A DNA stretch of 64,000 nucleotides from Gnetum montanum (taxonomy: Eukaryota > Streptophyta > Gnetopsida > Gnetales > Gnetaceae). Location: positions 166,307 through 230,306 of the forward strand of contig MNCI01011103.1 of assembly GCA_015680685.1 (NCBI GenBank). The letters run 5' to 3'. The position numbers were made by a program, and so were the translations under genes. The notes beneath the pieces are model-generated. The model was not told where the DNA came from, made no database searches, and saw nothing but the letters and a program-made list of their open reading frames with translations. Each line of letters opens with the position of its first letter. Position 1 is the stretch's first letter. This document shows positions 24,581-36,124 of the stretch, in pieces.

Positions 24581-27186
24581 GATTAGAGGACTTCCAGGAT
24601 CAGATAATTTCCTGGGAAGGTGGCCCACCTTAATCCAGTCAGTAACAACATGTGTTAACATAACCGTGTGCGTTAAGCTCGATTTTTGGGTTGAAGGAGG
24701 TCCCAAAACCGTATTTGGTATGGAGGTGTTTAGATGTTCAACTGCTTGTGATGGTAAGGGCTTAGTTGGATTGTTGGTTTTGAAGAAAGGTCTTTTCAGC
24801 ATAATATTGTCAGAAAAAATTACTGTTTGAGGATTCGAAGTCCTCGTGACATTGGGTTGTTGCAGTTGAGTGGAGAATACCCCTTGCATTGTTGGAGCGA
24901 GTGGTAGTGGAGCTATGGGTGTAAGAGTCACAAATGGGTTCGAAGGATGGTATGGATGTGGTGTGTCTCTCCTAGGAGAAGGAGTCCTATAATACTCCCA
25001 AGCTTGGTAGTGACGTTGTGGGGTTGCATGACCAACAGAGTCACTTGGAGAGATTGGTTGTTTTACGTAGTAGCCATATGGATCCGGTTGCCGGTAAGGG
25101 TATTTTTTCCTTGGCAGTGGCATCCCCCATAACTATGGGTATTGTCACTACTAGTGTTGATCAATAGGTTGTGGTGGAGTTCTAGTTGGATAATATGTTA
25201 AGGGTTGGTGGAACTGCCTTGGGTTACCTTAAGGATAAGGTAACCTTTGGGGTGCTTGCCGTTTGTTAAGTCATGGGTTGAGTCCATACACCCCAGACTT
25301 TTGTAGATGTGAGATTATTGGGCAACATCCTTTAGGATGGTCATATTGGCATATCTCACATCCATCGTCATTATCTGTATCCGAATCCACAACCTCTTTG
25401 ATGATAGCTATTTTCCCCTTACCTTTGTTATGTGCATGGTCCAAATCCCTCTTCTTCTTTTTATTATGGTCACTACTTCACTCCTTAGACTCCTCTATGA
25501 TTTTTAAAATAGTTTCAAATCTTATCTAAGGAGTGCCACATCTGATCTACCTTAGCTGACACTTCTATTGTTAATTTCTAAAGCAGTAAGGTTTTCCTAC
25601 TCACCAACTCTTCAAGTGGTGACTCATCCTCCTCCTGACAGAATCTCACTCCCCTTTTTCAGAGGAAAGGATTGCAGTTGTATTCTTCTGCACTTTTTCT
25701 CTTACATAGCTCTCCTTCTTCCTTAGCTACTTACTCCAACAATCGATGAACCTCATGGAACCTAAGCTCTGATAATCTCCTTTAGGCATATGTTCCAAGG
25801 GTTCTCCTGGTTTCATGTATTAGCCCATCTACGAGATGTCATAGTTAATCCCATTGTGTGTAACCATGATGTAACAATGCATAATACCGGCCCATGGCAG
25901 CATCCAATGGTTCGTGATTATCCTGCTTCCATCCTTGGATCTTCTTTCGCAAGTTGGTCACTCAAGAGTACGTATGATATTTTATCGTTAAACAGTTCTA
26001 GCATCATACTCCAGTTTCGAATGGATTTCGGCTCTAAGGATCAGTACCAACTTTTCACTTCTTTTATGAGTGGCCATGGAAACAACTTTAACTTTTTCCA
26101 CTCATTTTCAATGTTCTGCAAGGCACAGGCATCATAAAATGCCTGTAAGTGGTTCTGCAGATTAGCGTTGTATCCCCCTTCAAATCATGGGATATTATTC
26201 ATGTCTAGTCTATTGATTTGGCTATCTTTTTGGTGCCTTGTAGGTATTCTAATGGCCTCTGTGATGTCTAACATCTTTTAGGTTGCAAGTATGGGTTCAT
26301 CATGGTCATTTCTTTCATGGCATTTGTGATGTTTATGCAGTTCCCTACTTTTCCTTCTTCCATGTCGTGATTCCCTAGAATGTCGTTGTCCTCGCTCTCG
26401 ACTCTCTCGTCGAGGTCTCTCATTTTGCTTACCCTTATCCTCATAGTTAGGTACCTTATGATTGCGTCCAGACGTTGAAGGAGAGGGTGAATGTGATGAT
26501 GAAGGGGAAGAGGAAGGAGAACCATCACCATGACCATGTTTCCCACCCTCTCTTCAGTGGTCTTGACCCCGATTGTGATGATGATCAAAATGCTCACCCT
26601 TCTCTTGTGTTTGTGTTCCCTCGTTGAACACTTGGTGTTCATGGGGGTCAGAACCAAGGTTGTGAATCATGGAGCGAAGGTTCTAATACACCACCTCCTC
26701 ACTATCGTTAGGAGGGGGAACATCATTTTGTGGAGAACCTATTGAAATAGGTTCACCACCCTTAATTTCTCTTATGACAGGTGAAGCATTATGGGGTCCT
26801 TTACCCTTCAATGATGTGTGTTAACTCTCTTGCCGCAAGTCCCGTTGACGTTGCGCTTATGTGGGATGGTAGTCCCTTGCATTGTAATTGCATGCAACGT
26901 ACTTAGCATATAATTGTAACATGCCTATTCGTGCAAGAACATGAAGGAGCATGTTGGGGGATGCTCTATCTGGGGATAACACTATGTTATCCTCCAAGTC
27001 TCTCTAACGTAGTTGTTCATCTTGATGGAAGACAAAGGTAAAGTTAGGTATATATTCATCATGATGAATATATGCCACACTGAATTATTGAGGAACTGGG
27101 GGATTTTGGTTATGTGTGTTGTGCCACCGACTGTCTCTAGTGTTGGTCCTAGGCAGTGAGGTGCTTTTGTGTGGAGAAGAAGACAT
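24506..27186 (-). pseudogene. Element 2 gag and gag-protease linker
   Basis: ATG at 27186-27184, about 130 bp after the PBS. In order: a short N-terminal domain (IPNFTFVFHQDEQL); a long Ser/Pro/His/Arg-rich RS-like segment (about 26660-26290); the capsid-type region beginning RLDMNNIP near 26200 with FEGGYNA and LQAFYDACALQNIEN; a zinc knuckle of unusual spacing, CEICQYDHPKGCC (about 25356-25318); and a Pro/Gln/Tyr-rich linker (25123-24620) leading into the protease. There are several in-frame TAG stops where element 3 has CAG or TGG. It would package element RNA; now inactive. Confidence 0.75.
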
Positions 27187-27312
27187 TTTAGTCTTGTTCG
27201 GTGTGCTATTTGTTGTTATCTTATTTTTATCTTGATTAACCCTAAGGGTTCGTTTTAGCTCCCAACGATGTGGATGATTTCCTATGTTCTATGTAGTGCA
27301 CAAACAACTAAG

Positions 27313-27330
27313 TCTCCTGCAATGGTGCCA
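27313..27330 (-). promoter_or_regulatory. Primer-binding site of element 2
   Basis: The minus strand reads TGGCACCATTGCAGGAGA, one base after the 5' LTR end. It is complementary in pattern to the 3' end of plant tRNA-Asp (better preserved in element 3). Confidence 0.7.
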
Positions 27331-27331
27331 A

Positions 27332-28137
27332 TGATGAGTGGTGAGGTACCCCTACACTCAACCATATGAATATGAGCGTCTCATGCGTGATCTGGTTGAA
27401 CTCCAAGAACTAAGTGCTTACACGCCCTAATGGAACACTAAAGGTTAATCAATCGTTGTCTTCCTAGACTTACTTGTATTGTCATGGTTGTATGGTTAAG
27501 TAAGTCTAAGGTATCTGATTTTTATGTCTTTTATCTTTTTTATCGCCTATGCTAAGAGAGGAAAGGGTGAAGAGACTAAGTAACTAACTTTCACTAACTA
27601 AGCTTTAATTGTCCTAGCATCAGTATTTGTTCCCACTTGCCATACACACCCTGAACTAGTGCAACGCTACTGGGATTACCAAACGCTATTCGTTACTGGG
27701 TTACCAAGTGTAGCACATGTGCTTGAAGCGGTTGTACTAAATGCACTTAACTAGGAGAGTTGAGGGTTGAGAGTGATTAATTATCTAAGAAATAATTTAA
27801 ACATTTAACAATAATTAAAGTCCTATTTAACTTAGTCCATGTACTGCAAGGTTTATCAGAAAGTTCGTCTTTATTTTTGTACACAAATGTGTGCTTAGGT
27901 ACAATTTGCTCGAATAAAGATCCATTCACTTTGAGACTCCTATTGCGGGCACATGGAAATTATTCTATCTCTGGAATGGTAAAACTGCCAGAGTTTAGCT
28001 AAGGGTCTTAATCTAGATGATCTTACAAGGGAAAGTCATCTCTTATTTATAGACAAAGTGACGGGCTGTGATATTGCGTATGTGATATCGCAAGGGCTGA
28101 TGCGATATCGTGGCCCATGCGATATCGTGGCTCATCA
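27332..28137 (-). repeat. 5' LTR of element 2 (LTR group A)
   Basis: Same ends as the 3' LTR. Four palindrome copies lie upstream of TATA: GTGATATTGC (28068-28077), GTGATATCGC (28082-28091), GCGATATCGT (28102-28111) and GCGATATCGT (28119-28128). The extra ~37 bp relative to the 3' LTR is essentially this array. Confidence 0.85.
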
Positions 28138-28142
28138 TCAAT

Positions 28143-29029
28143 TATGACATCCCATTCTTGGATGTCATGGTAAATACTAGATATACATTACATTCAACAT
28201 TATCCATACAGAACATAACAAAGAAAATGTAGAAGGAAGTGAAAAAGAGACATTAATAATGAAATTGGAAAATGAATAAGTGCATCTAGGTCATGCTTTG
28301 AGGGTTCCCTGGGGTTGTTTTCCTATGGTATCTATCCTTTAAAGGTAATTTTCCACTACCACCATGATTAGGGCTAGTCCAAGCCACTCCCTATTCCACT
28401 TAAGCTAACACCTATTACTTACCTTCACTAACTCTACAACTTCATTATTAGGTAGTAATACCTCAAATCAAATGCCCAAAGGTTACCCTAAGAGACATGC
28501 CCATTATTACATCATGCCCTTTCAGTAAGGATCTTATTACAATAACTATAACTTCTCATTATAGAACAATATGATCCTAGTTAGGGAACAACACTATATG
28601 GGAATGGGAATATGACATAATGTCTAGAAAACTAAAATTATGATTTGTGGTACAAGTAATAAAATATATAATTTTACTATAAGAATTGAACATGTGAACA
28701 TAACCTTTTTAATTTTTTTTTTACAAATATCTTCATCTAGAATGTTCATACAATACAAATGGAATCAGTGCATTACTCAAAGAGTTTCAAGTGGTATGAA
28801 AGCCTTATTTCATTTTTTTTTAAACAAAAGGAAGGATGAATGGAATTTTTCTTGGGATATTTGAAAAATACTTTATCATGTCATTGTTCAACTGACTATT
28901 CTTTATAAGTGTGTTTTATGAGGTCTTGATTTAGTAAATAAGTATTGGAAACAAATAGAAGAATTTCAAAAGGTTTTCTTGTTCAATGAATTCAAAGTGA
29001 AGAGATACACAATATGATATTATACTTTA
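28143..29029. other. Right flank of element 2, no recognisable feature
   Basis: AT-rich with poly-T and poly-A runs and no credible coding frame. It separates element 2 from R1 copy 3. Confidence 0.35.
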
Positions 29030-30185
29030 TGAAGTAGAGATGATGCCCTTAGAAGTTGAAGCTATTTGCAGAAACTAGACATTTTTATTACCACCAAGAA
29101 ATTACAAAGGATTTGTTGGATGGTTAGAATGCCTCAACATAGTGTTGAAGAATGTCAAAAACATCATTGATGTAATGTTCCAAGTAGATATGGTCAATTT
29201 GAAAGAAAGAAATCAACATATTACAATTAATAGTATAATTTAATCAAATATTAGCCAAAGATGGGCAAAATAAAAAATATGTTTAACATCTTCTATGCTT
29301 TGTTTGCATAGTCTACAAATACTCTCTTCTCCTGGTAAATTGATCCAATGACCTATCTCAATAAGGAGATGATGAGAGTTCATTCTTGTTCTAGCAATTT
29401 GATTCCTTAAATGAATAGGAATAGCTTAGAATAGCAATTTGTGAGTTTATAGCCTACACTAAAAACCTTTTTGAATCATCATTAAATAAATGCTCCAAAA
29501 AAATGATCATTAAAATAAAAGATAAAGGATGGTTTCGTAAGGAAGTCCTAGGACTTAGTAAATGGAATATTTAAGAGTACATTCTTTATTCTGATCCTAA
29601 TCAAGGGGAGTGTTGAAATCTAAAATAATTGAAGCATTAGTACACCCAAGATATATAGTTGACATAGAACTTTATAACTCAGCATTGCCCACCAGAATTG
29701 AATCCATGACTTAGAGTTTCCAAATCAAGAGTCTTGCCAATAGGCTAACACCTCATTATTTAATAAACAAGTTCACAAATTAGTAAAATAAGTAGAATTT
29801 CAAATATTTTGGGAAAATGTAGAAGGTAAAAATATTTAAATTTGAATAGTGTTAGGGATGACCTTAATTCAAAAGAAAATTATTTATTTGCAACTATTCC
29901 TCATCATTTGTGATGCATAATTAGTAGAGCATGATAAATATCTCATTATTTGAGAGTTAAAACATGTAGATGGCTCAAAATTCTTTGTGAAGAATAAATA
30001 TGCTAACTTTGTAATAAAAATAGCATTGAAGATAAAGACCACATTTTCATGCAATGCCACCACATTTGAGAACATTAGACATGTGTGAGATATTACAGTT
30101 CCAAAGTTAGTTAATTTGTTGCAAATGTTACTAAGTACAATTAGTAATTTTCTTAATGATGTTTTCAAGACTCATAGCATGTACG
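29030..30185 (+). repeat. Dispersed repeat R1, copy 3 (carries LINE RT tail on the minus strand)
   Basis: The longest R1 copy. On the minus strand, about 29425-29255 encodes NQIARTRMNSHHLLIEIGHW followed by NLPGEERICRLCKQSIEDVKH. This has the arrangement of the Cys/His zinc-binding tail found after the reverse transcriptase of non-LTR retrotransposons. The rest of the minus strand has no open frame. Landmarks match copies 1 and 2. A ~164-bp SINE-like insert interrupts it at 29608-29771. I infer that R1 is the 3' part of an old LINE family. Confidence 0.55.
29608..29771 (-). mobile_element. tRNA-derived SINE-like insertion nested in R1
   Basis: On the minus strand a near-consensus A box (TAGCCTATTGG, around 29737-29747) and a B-box-like GGATTCAATTCTGG (29692-29705) are spaced as in tRNA-derived SINEs. 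R1 copies 1 and 2 lack this block exactly between AATCAAG-like and AAGTTCACAAATT-like sequence, so they are empty sites. Flanking AATCAAG/AAACAAG may be a decayed target duplication. Confidence 0.5.
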
Positions 30186-31200
30186 TAATAAAATTTCTTT
30201 CTTGAACCATTCATTACTTATTTCTTTAATTTAATTCCTTAGAAACTGGTTACAATTAATGATACTGAACATTTGAAGAAAACATAAGGGTAAAAAAGAA
30301 AAAAGAAAAAAAGAATCTAGTAGCATATTGCATTTCGAAGATTTGAGGCAAATTTGATGTAATCAAGGCTCTATCTTGGAATAATATTTAAAAATCTCAA
30401 ACAAAGAAAATCATGTTTATTCAATTTTCTTAGACTAAATGTTACTTCTCTTTCTAATCCTTACAAAATGATGTAATGTTACCACTCAAGTAATGTTTGT
30501 GCTTGAGGCATTGTTATGTACTTGAGTTCTACCACAGTGCTATGTTAAATGTATGACATAGAGATACATATCTTTCAACAATCCCTTTAAATAAAATACA
30601 ACGCAAAATATATATGATACGATAAAGAAAGTTATCATGAGAATTCCAATTTTACGAAAATATACAACTAATTTGTTAACAAGTCCTTAAGCTATAATAC
30701 CATTGCTTTCCGTAGAGAAAAAACATTAGCACATTTAATACAAATTAATTTCATAACATAAAATGTTTTCAAAATCTTTAATATATTTCAAGATTTCAAG
30801 AAAATGTCAATATTATGACCACAAACCTTTCAGTTACATGAAGTAACATATAACTACCTTCCACCTAAGCTTCCATGGGATATCATGTCTCGTGATAGAG
30901 TATCTAATATCAATTAAATAGGTTCCTTCAAACGTAGTAGCAATCCTTTTTGGTAAAATGACTAAAATCCACAAAATCTAGCGAATACAACCCTTGTAGA
31001 GTTACTTCGTGTGAAGGCTAGGAAGCACCAAGGCGATACCAGGCCAATCAAGTATGCTATCGTTAACTACTACTTATAATTTAGACGAGCGGGTAGGAGA
31101 GTTGTTGGATGTGACGCATGGGCGAAACCAATTAAATACGGTACCTCATGTTATGTGTCGCCTAATCTTTAAGATGCCAACGCATTATTATTACAATTTC
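30186..31200. other. Upstream region of the peroxidase gene, no recognisable feature
   Basis: AT-rich; no coding frame or known repeat recognised. From about 31020 the composition becomes more mixed, consistent with entry into the genic region. Confidence 0.35.
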
Positions 31201-31222
31201 ATCGTCGCTATCTGCTGTAGTA

Positions 31223-31326
31223 AGTTGTATGTACATGCTTTTGATTGTCTTCCTCGATTGTCTGCATCACAGGAAGTTGCATGTACATGCTTTTGATTGT
31301 CTTCCTCGATTGTCTGCATCGCAGGA
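31223..31326 (+). repeat. Two-copy 52-bp tandem duplication upstream of the peroxidase gene
   Basis: 31223-31274 and 31275-31326 are direct repeats differing at two positions. Both contain ATGTACATGC and CTTCCTCGATTGTCTGCATC. They lie about 160-260 bp upstream of the proposed TATA box, so they duplicate part of the promoter-proximal sequence. Confidence 0.75.
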
Positions 31327-31484
31327 AAAAGAATAGTGTATAATAGCTGCAGCAGCAGGCAGGCCCACATCCAGCCTAGCAGGATAGATTTTAAGTTTAA
31401 GCTGAGTGAACCAGAATTGCTTTGGAGTTTCATCTAAGTGAATTTTAAATCTTGATGAGGTTTGCTTTCGGTGGGAAAGACCAG

Positions 31485-31492
31485 TATATATA
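31485..31492 (+). promoter_or_regulatory. TATA box of the peroxidase gene
   Basis: TATATATA at 31485-31492, 70 bp before the chosen ATG at 31562. This leaves a 5' UTR of about 40 nt, plausible for a plant gene. No other TATA-like sequence lies closer. Confidence 0.55.
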
Positions 31493-31561
31493 CATGCAGG
31501 GATTGTTCATGTCAATGCAAATCAAGGTTCAGAAGTAATTTTTGGGAAGAGTTTATCAGAT

Positions 31562-34516
31562 ATGGAGATTCAGGGGAAAGGTGCACCATGGGCGGCTTTA
31601 ACATTTGGGGCGCTGTTGATGGCTGGATTTGTGAAGGAGATTGAAGGTCAGGGACTTAACGTGGGTTTTTACGACAAAACCTGCCCTCAGGCAGAGAGCA
31701 TTGTGAGGAAAGTTGCAGAGAAGCACATTCCTCTGGCCCGAACTGTTGCTCCTCCTCTTCTTAGGATGCATTTCCATGATTGCTTTGTCAGAGTAGGTGT
31801 TCATGCATGTTAAGCTTAGTCAAATAATCCTGATGATCTATGCTTTTTAATGCTCACAATCTTGATCACAGTTCCATTCACTGTCAGTAGTTTTGTATGA
31901 CTTTGCCTCTTAAGTGGGCTTGTTACAAAGATTTGATATCCTAGATCTGGTAATATCTAACAAAAATAGCTTTTTTGACGATCGTCAGTATACTATTGAG
32001 GGTTTCATAACCACACTTACGAGCCTTGTGCCATTGATTGCTTGAGATGACACTGGGATATCCACATGGGTGCAGAAACCTTTTTTGTTTTTGGTCACTG
32101 CTCTATCCTTCTCTTTCAAACTTTGATTTACGTTGTCTTTGTTTTCATCTTTTTCTAGTTTTTATTCCCAGCCAAATATACTTTAATTGGGTTTTATCAC
32201 TGCCTTCTAGCCTTTCGCAAGTCATTGAAGTATAGCTTCATGCGTTTTTTTTTGGTCTACTCCTGGACGGAATTTTGGTTTTCAGTGTGAGCTGGAATAA
32301 CTTTGATGCATGGTTTCAGGGCTGCGATGGTTCAGTTCTGATAAACTCTACCAGAAACAACTCTGCAGAGAAAGAGGCCACTCCAAATAAGAGTCTCCGA
32401 GGATTTGGTCTTATCGATGAGGCCAAAGGGCAAATAGAGGAACTCTGTCCGGGAGTCGTGTCCTGTGCAGATATACTTGCATTGATGGCTAGAGATGCAA
32501 TCGTTGTAGCAGTCAGTACCTTCCGTTTTTGAGGAGACAGTTTGTTTTCTAATTCATGTTAGTTTGATCATTATCTTCTCATTACCATCATATCGATACA
32601 TGAAAATTCTGATGAGCAGTTTGGCGGACCCTCCTGGCCAGTACCCACAGGAAGGAGGGATGGGAGGATCTCCAAGGAGTCCGAGGCAACAGCCAATATT
32701 CCTCGGCCCACCTTCAACTTCACTCAGCTCAACTCTTCCTTTACAAGCAAAGGCCTTGATATAAAGGACTTGGTCATTCTGTCAGGTATGGTAAATAGGC
32801 TTACAATTTAATCTTTTCTTTAAACGATGTTCGAACTAGGATTTACAAACCCACGATAGCCAAGATCTTTAGCTTCCATGCTCGAAAAGTAAACACTCTT
32901 CCTCTGAACATCACAACTGTCAATAAGGAAATCTTCATTATCAATAATCAACATAGACGTATTTTAGTTTTTAGGACTACTTCATAGTTTTCTCCCTCCA
33001 ATTTGGGCCGGAACTTGTCACTTTATTTACCTTACCATAAGGTAGATCAATATATTTTCTTTAGATTTTCTTTTGGATGATCTGACTTTTTTTAATAATA
33101 ATAATATTATTATTATTTGGATCCATCCATTCTTCCTCCATAATATATTTTCAATCACTTTATTGATCCATTTGATAAATATGATGTAATCTGATTTTTT
33201 AAAATATTATTCAAGCTAAAGGAGGTACGGTCCTTACTTAAACCCTACTTTCTAACTGAAAAATAAAATATTAGTTTAATCGTAAAATTTTTGACTTGTA
33301 TTATTCACTTGTAAAATTCTAGTTCACAAGTTCAATTCTGATAAGTATCGTTGACTCCTAAGTATTGTTGACTTGTAAAATTCTAATTCAACAATATATT
33401 AGACTATTTCCAACTGAACGGGCTTTGACGGAAATCACGTTAAAAACCACTATTAAACTTCATGCGTGTTCTTTGAAGATGACGTGTTAACTCTTGTTCC
33501 AACCACTTACCACAAAAGCGGACCACAGACACTGTCGTAGCCACGTCAACCTCAGTCATCCAACGTATGGATGCAACGTTAAAATGCCCGGTCCCCTTCT
33601 TCTCCATCATTTCTTAAATGAGCGACCCATCGGTACAAAGACTTCACATTTCTTCCAGATGAATCTGCGATTCGTCTTTCTCAATTATAGCCGGCGCTGC
33701 TTTACATTTGACAATACTGTCAGAAACATCTTTCCTATAAAGTATCCACTTTGTCCTTAGGCCGTGGACAATTGTCTACGAACGCTGAAACCTTCTTTCC
33801 AGATCTCCAATGGTAAATAACAGAATATACTCATAGCATAGTTTTGCATACTTTTCTAATTTGGCGATTATTTCTCCGACTATTTAAACACTGCTTCATA
33901 GAAAAACGAATCGAAATGAAATATTTTTTCTTTTATCTCTGTACAAATGCAATAATTCCAAAAACATGTTGCAAGCAGGAAAATAGATATGTAAATGTTC
34001 TTTCCCCTTCTCTGAAGTCTGAAGAGACGTTTTTGTGGCCGATTCATACACCTTTGAAATGAAAGAATTCATCACCGTAACAATGTTAATTGGGTTTTCT
34101 TCGCAGGAAGCCACACTGTGGGAATAGGTCACTGCCAGTTCTTCAAGAACAGGCTCTACAACTTCACTGGCAAAGGGGACTCGGACCCATCGATGGACTC
34201 GGAGTACGTTGCCAATCTGAAAAAATTCAAGTGCACAACACCCCAGGATAATGCCACCATCGCGGAAATGGATCCCGGAAGTTTCCTCACATTCGACACA
34301 AGCTACTACACTCTACTCAGCAAACGCAGAGGCCTGTTCGACTCAGATGCAGCTCTGCTCACAGATCCCACCGCAAAGTCCTATGTCTTGCAGATCCTCC
34401 ACAGCCCAAACTTTTTCTTCTCCGAATTCACGAAATCCATGGTGAAGATGGGCCAGATCGGAGTGCTTACCGGCTCACAGGGAGAGATCCGCAAGCACTG
34501 TGCCGTAGTTAATTAA
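31562..34516 (+). CDS. Class III (secretory) plant peroxidase, four exons
   Basis: Exons are 31562-31792, 32320-32511, 32620-32785 and 34107-34516; all introns are GT-AG. Joined coding length is 999 nt (332 aa). The internal exons of 192 and 166 nt are the classic sizes of the family. Residues 1-29 look like a signal peptide, leaving a mature N-terminus QGLNVGFY. Distal Arg68 and His72 sit in [10 protein letters not shown], the proximal heme ligand His199 in [12 protein letters not shown], and eight cysteines are present (including 41, 74, 79, 120, 126, 206) as needed for four disulfides. It ends KHCAVVN. No frameshift or stop is seen, so it should be functional. Known family role: heme-dependent oxidation of phenolics with hydrogen peroxide in the cell wall or apoplast (lignin, suberin, defence). 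The precise substrate cannot be read from sequence. No C-terminal vacuolar extension is seen. Confidence 0.93.
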
Positions 34517-34530
34517 TTGGATCGACCTTC

Positions 34531-34571
34531 TATCACGGGCACATCGACATGATAGCACTGTGCCCGTGATA
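34531..34571 (+). other. Perfect 13-bp inverted repeat in the peroxidase 3' UTR
   Basis: TATCACGGGCACA (34531-34543) and TGTGCCCGTGATA (34559-34571) are exact reverse complements with a 15-nt loop, starting 15 nt after the stop codon. The RNA would form a stable hairpin upstream of the polyA signal. Confidence 0.8.
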
Positions 34572-34596
34572 TTTTGTCTAGTGAAGTGATTTTTGG

Positions 34597-34602
34597 AATA
34601 AA
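34597..34602 (+). terminator. Polyadenylation signal of the peroxidase gene
   Basis: AATAAA 81 nt after the stop codon, the first such signal downstream. Confidence 0.6.
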
Positions 34603-34619
34603 GTTGATAGCTATCATGA

Positions 34620-35185
34620 AACCGTTATTTCTCAATAAGAATACTATCATGTAGAGACCATAGCCTGTAGCCTGTCTACAGTTGGCTTGCTATTGTAACT
34701 TGTCAGATTGCTGATTCACGACGTTGGGTCAGCTTGGAGTTTGGAGACCACACCGTGACCGTGGAACGGTGGATGACGTCTCATCTGTCATCTCATGAAT
34801 TATTCATGTTTGTTCGCTTTCCTTGTTGTCCTTTCGAATTAAAAAAAAAATATTCAAAACCATTTTCATTTCTTTGGGATTTTAATGGCAAAGAATTGGG
34901 TCAATGGGTCTCACGGCAACGTTTGACCCTCATTAACCCTTGCTGCTTTGGTGGTAAACTCTTCACCCAAAAAGTAGACTATTTTTATCTTCCAAACTAG
35001 TGTAGTTACTATCATAAAGCTGAGCATAATATATTGGCGTGTCATTTCCTAGCCAGGAAGAAACAACCTGTAGCATCTTAGCAAACTCGTTCTCCAATCA
35101 CACCATTGCACCCACCTTCAGAATCCTTCAAGTTCAGATCTCCTTCTCCAACAGCTCCACAATCCTCCTCTCAATCTAGCCTCTC
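34620..35185. other. Intergenic, no recognisable feature
   Basis: Between the peroxidase 3' end and element 3. No coding frame or repeat recognised. It ends CTCTC immediately before the 5' LTR of element 3. Confidence 0.35.
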
Positions 35186-35980
35186 TAATGGGATGCGATA
35201 TCGCATGGGCTATGATATCGTGTACGCGATATCACATCTTCCCCACAGCGCGTCACCAAATCTATAAATAAGAGGCAGCTCTCCCTTGTTTCTCCATCTA
35301 GATCTAGACCTTAGCCAAACTCTTGCAATTTTTCCATTCCAAAGTTAGAGTAATTTCCATGTGTCCGCAATAGGGGTCCCAAAGTGAACGGATCTTTATT
35401 CGAGCAAATATTGTACCTGAGCACAAGTTTGTGTACGAAAATAAAGATGAACTTTTTGGATAAACCTTGTAGTGCATGGACTAAGCTAATTAGGAGTTTA
35501 ATTATTGTTAATTGTTTAAATGCTTTATTAGTCAATTAATCTTTCTCAACCCTCAACACTCCTAGTTAAGTGCATTCAGTACGACCGCTTCGAGCATGTG
35601 CGTTACATTTGGTAATCCTAGTAACGAATAGCGTTAGGTAATCCCAAAAGGTTGCATTGGTTTAGGGTGTGAACGGCAAGTGGGAATGGATATTGATGCT
35701 AGGTATTAGAACTTAGTTAGTTAAAGTGAGTTACTTAGTCTCTTCACCCTTTTCCTCATTAGCATAGGCGATAAAACATAAAAGGCATAAAAATCACATA
35801 CCTCAGACTTACTTAACCATACAACCGTGACAAATACAAGTAAGTCTGGGAAGACAACAAACGATTAACCTTAAGTGTTCCATAAGGCGTGTAGGAACTT
35901 AGTCTGCAGAGTTTGACCAGATCGCACGTGTAACTCTCGTATTCGTATGGTTGAGTGTAGGGGTACCTTGCCACTCATTA
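35186..35980 (+). repeat. 5' LTR of element 3 (LTR group A)
   Basis: It begins TAATGGGATGCGATATCGC (TGATGGG in the 3' copy) and ends CCACTCATTA. Palindromes: GCGATATCGC 35195-35204, ATGATATCGT 35212-35221, GCGATATCAC 35226-35235. TATA (CTATAAATAAGAG) follows at about 35261. AATAAAGATGAAC near 35440 may be the polyA signal. Confidence 0.8.
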
Positions 35981-35981
35981 T

Positions 35982-35999
35982 TGGCACCGTTGCTGGGGA
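35982..35999 (+). promoter_or_regulatory. Primer-binding site of element 3 (tRNA-Asp type)
   Basis: TGGCACCGTTGCTGGGGA, one base after the LTR. This is the best preserved PBS in the window. It differs from the expected complement of plant tRNA-Asp only by transitions typical of CpG decay. Confidence 0.75.
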
Positions 36000-36124
36000 C
36001 TAAGTTGTTTGTGCGCTAAGTAGAACATAGGAAATCATCCACATCGTTGGGAAGCTTAAACAAACCCTAGGATTAATTAGAAGAAACTTTAAACAACAGT
36101 CAATAGCACATCGACAAGATAACA

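Larger units (their letters stand above)
18719..28137 (-). mobile_element. Full-length Athila-like Ty3/gypsy retrotransposon, element 2
   Basis: Minus-strand order: 5' LTR 27332-28137, PBS 27313-27330, gag, aspartic protease, RT, RNase H, integrase, ~1.5 kb noncoding, PPT, 3' LTR 18719-19487. Flanks are CCAAT (18714-18718) and TCAAT (28138-28142), a 5-bp target duplication with one C/T change, which supports a single intact insertion of about 9.4 kb. Domain order protease-RT-RNase H-integrase with a tRNA-Asp-type PBS and an FMDDF RT box fits the Athila (non-chromovirus) branch. The LTRs have diverged visibly and the frames carry many stops, so it is inactive. Confidence 0.85.

Noticed and set aside
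32564-32764. 66-codon frame over peroxidase exon 3
   Set aside because: Wrong frame; the peroxidase frame across the GT-AG-bounded 166-nt exon explains the sequence fully.
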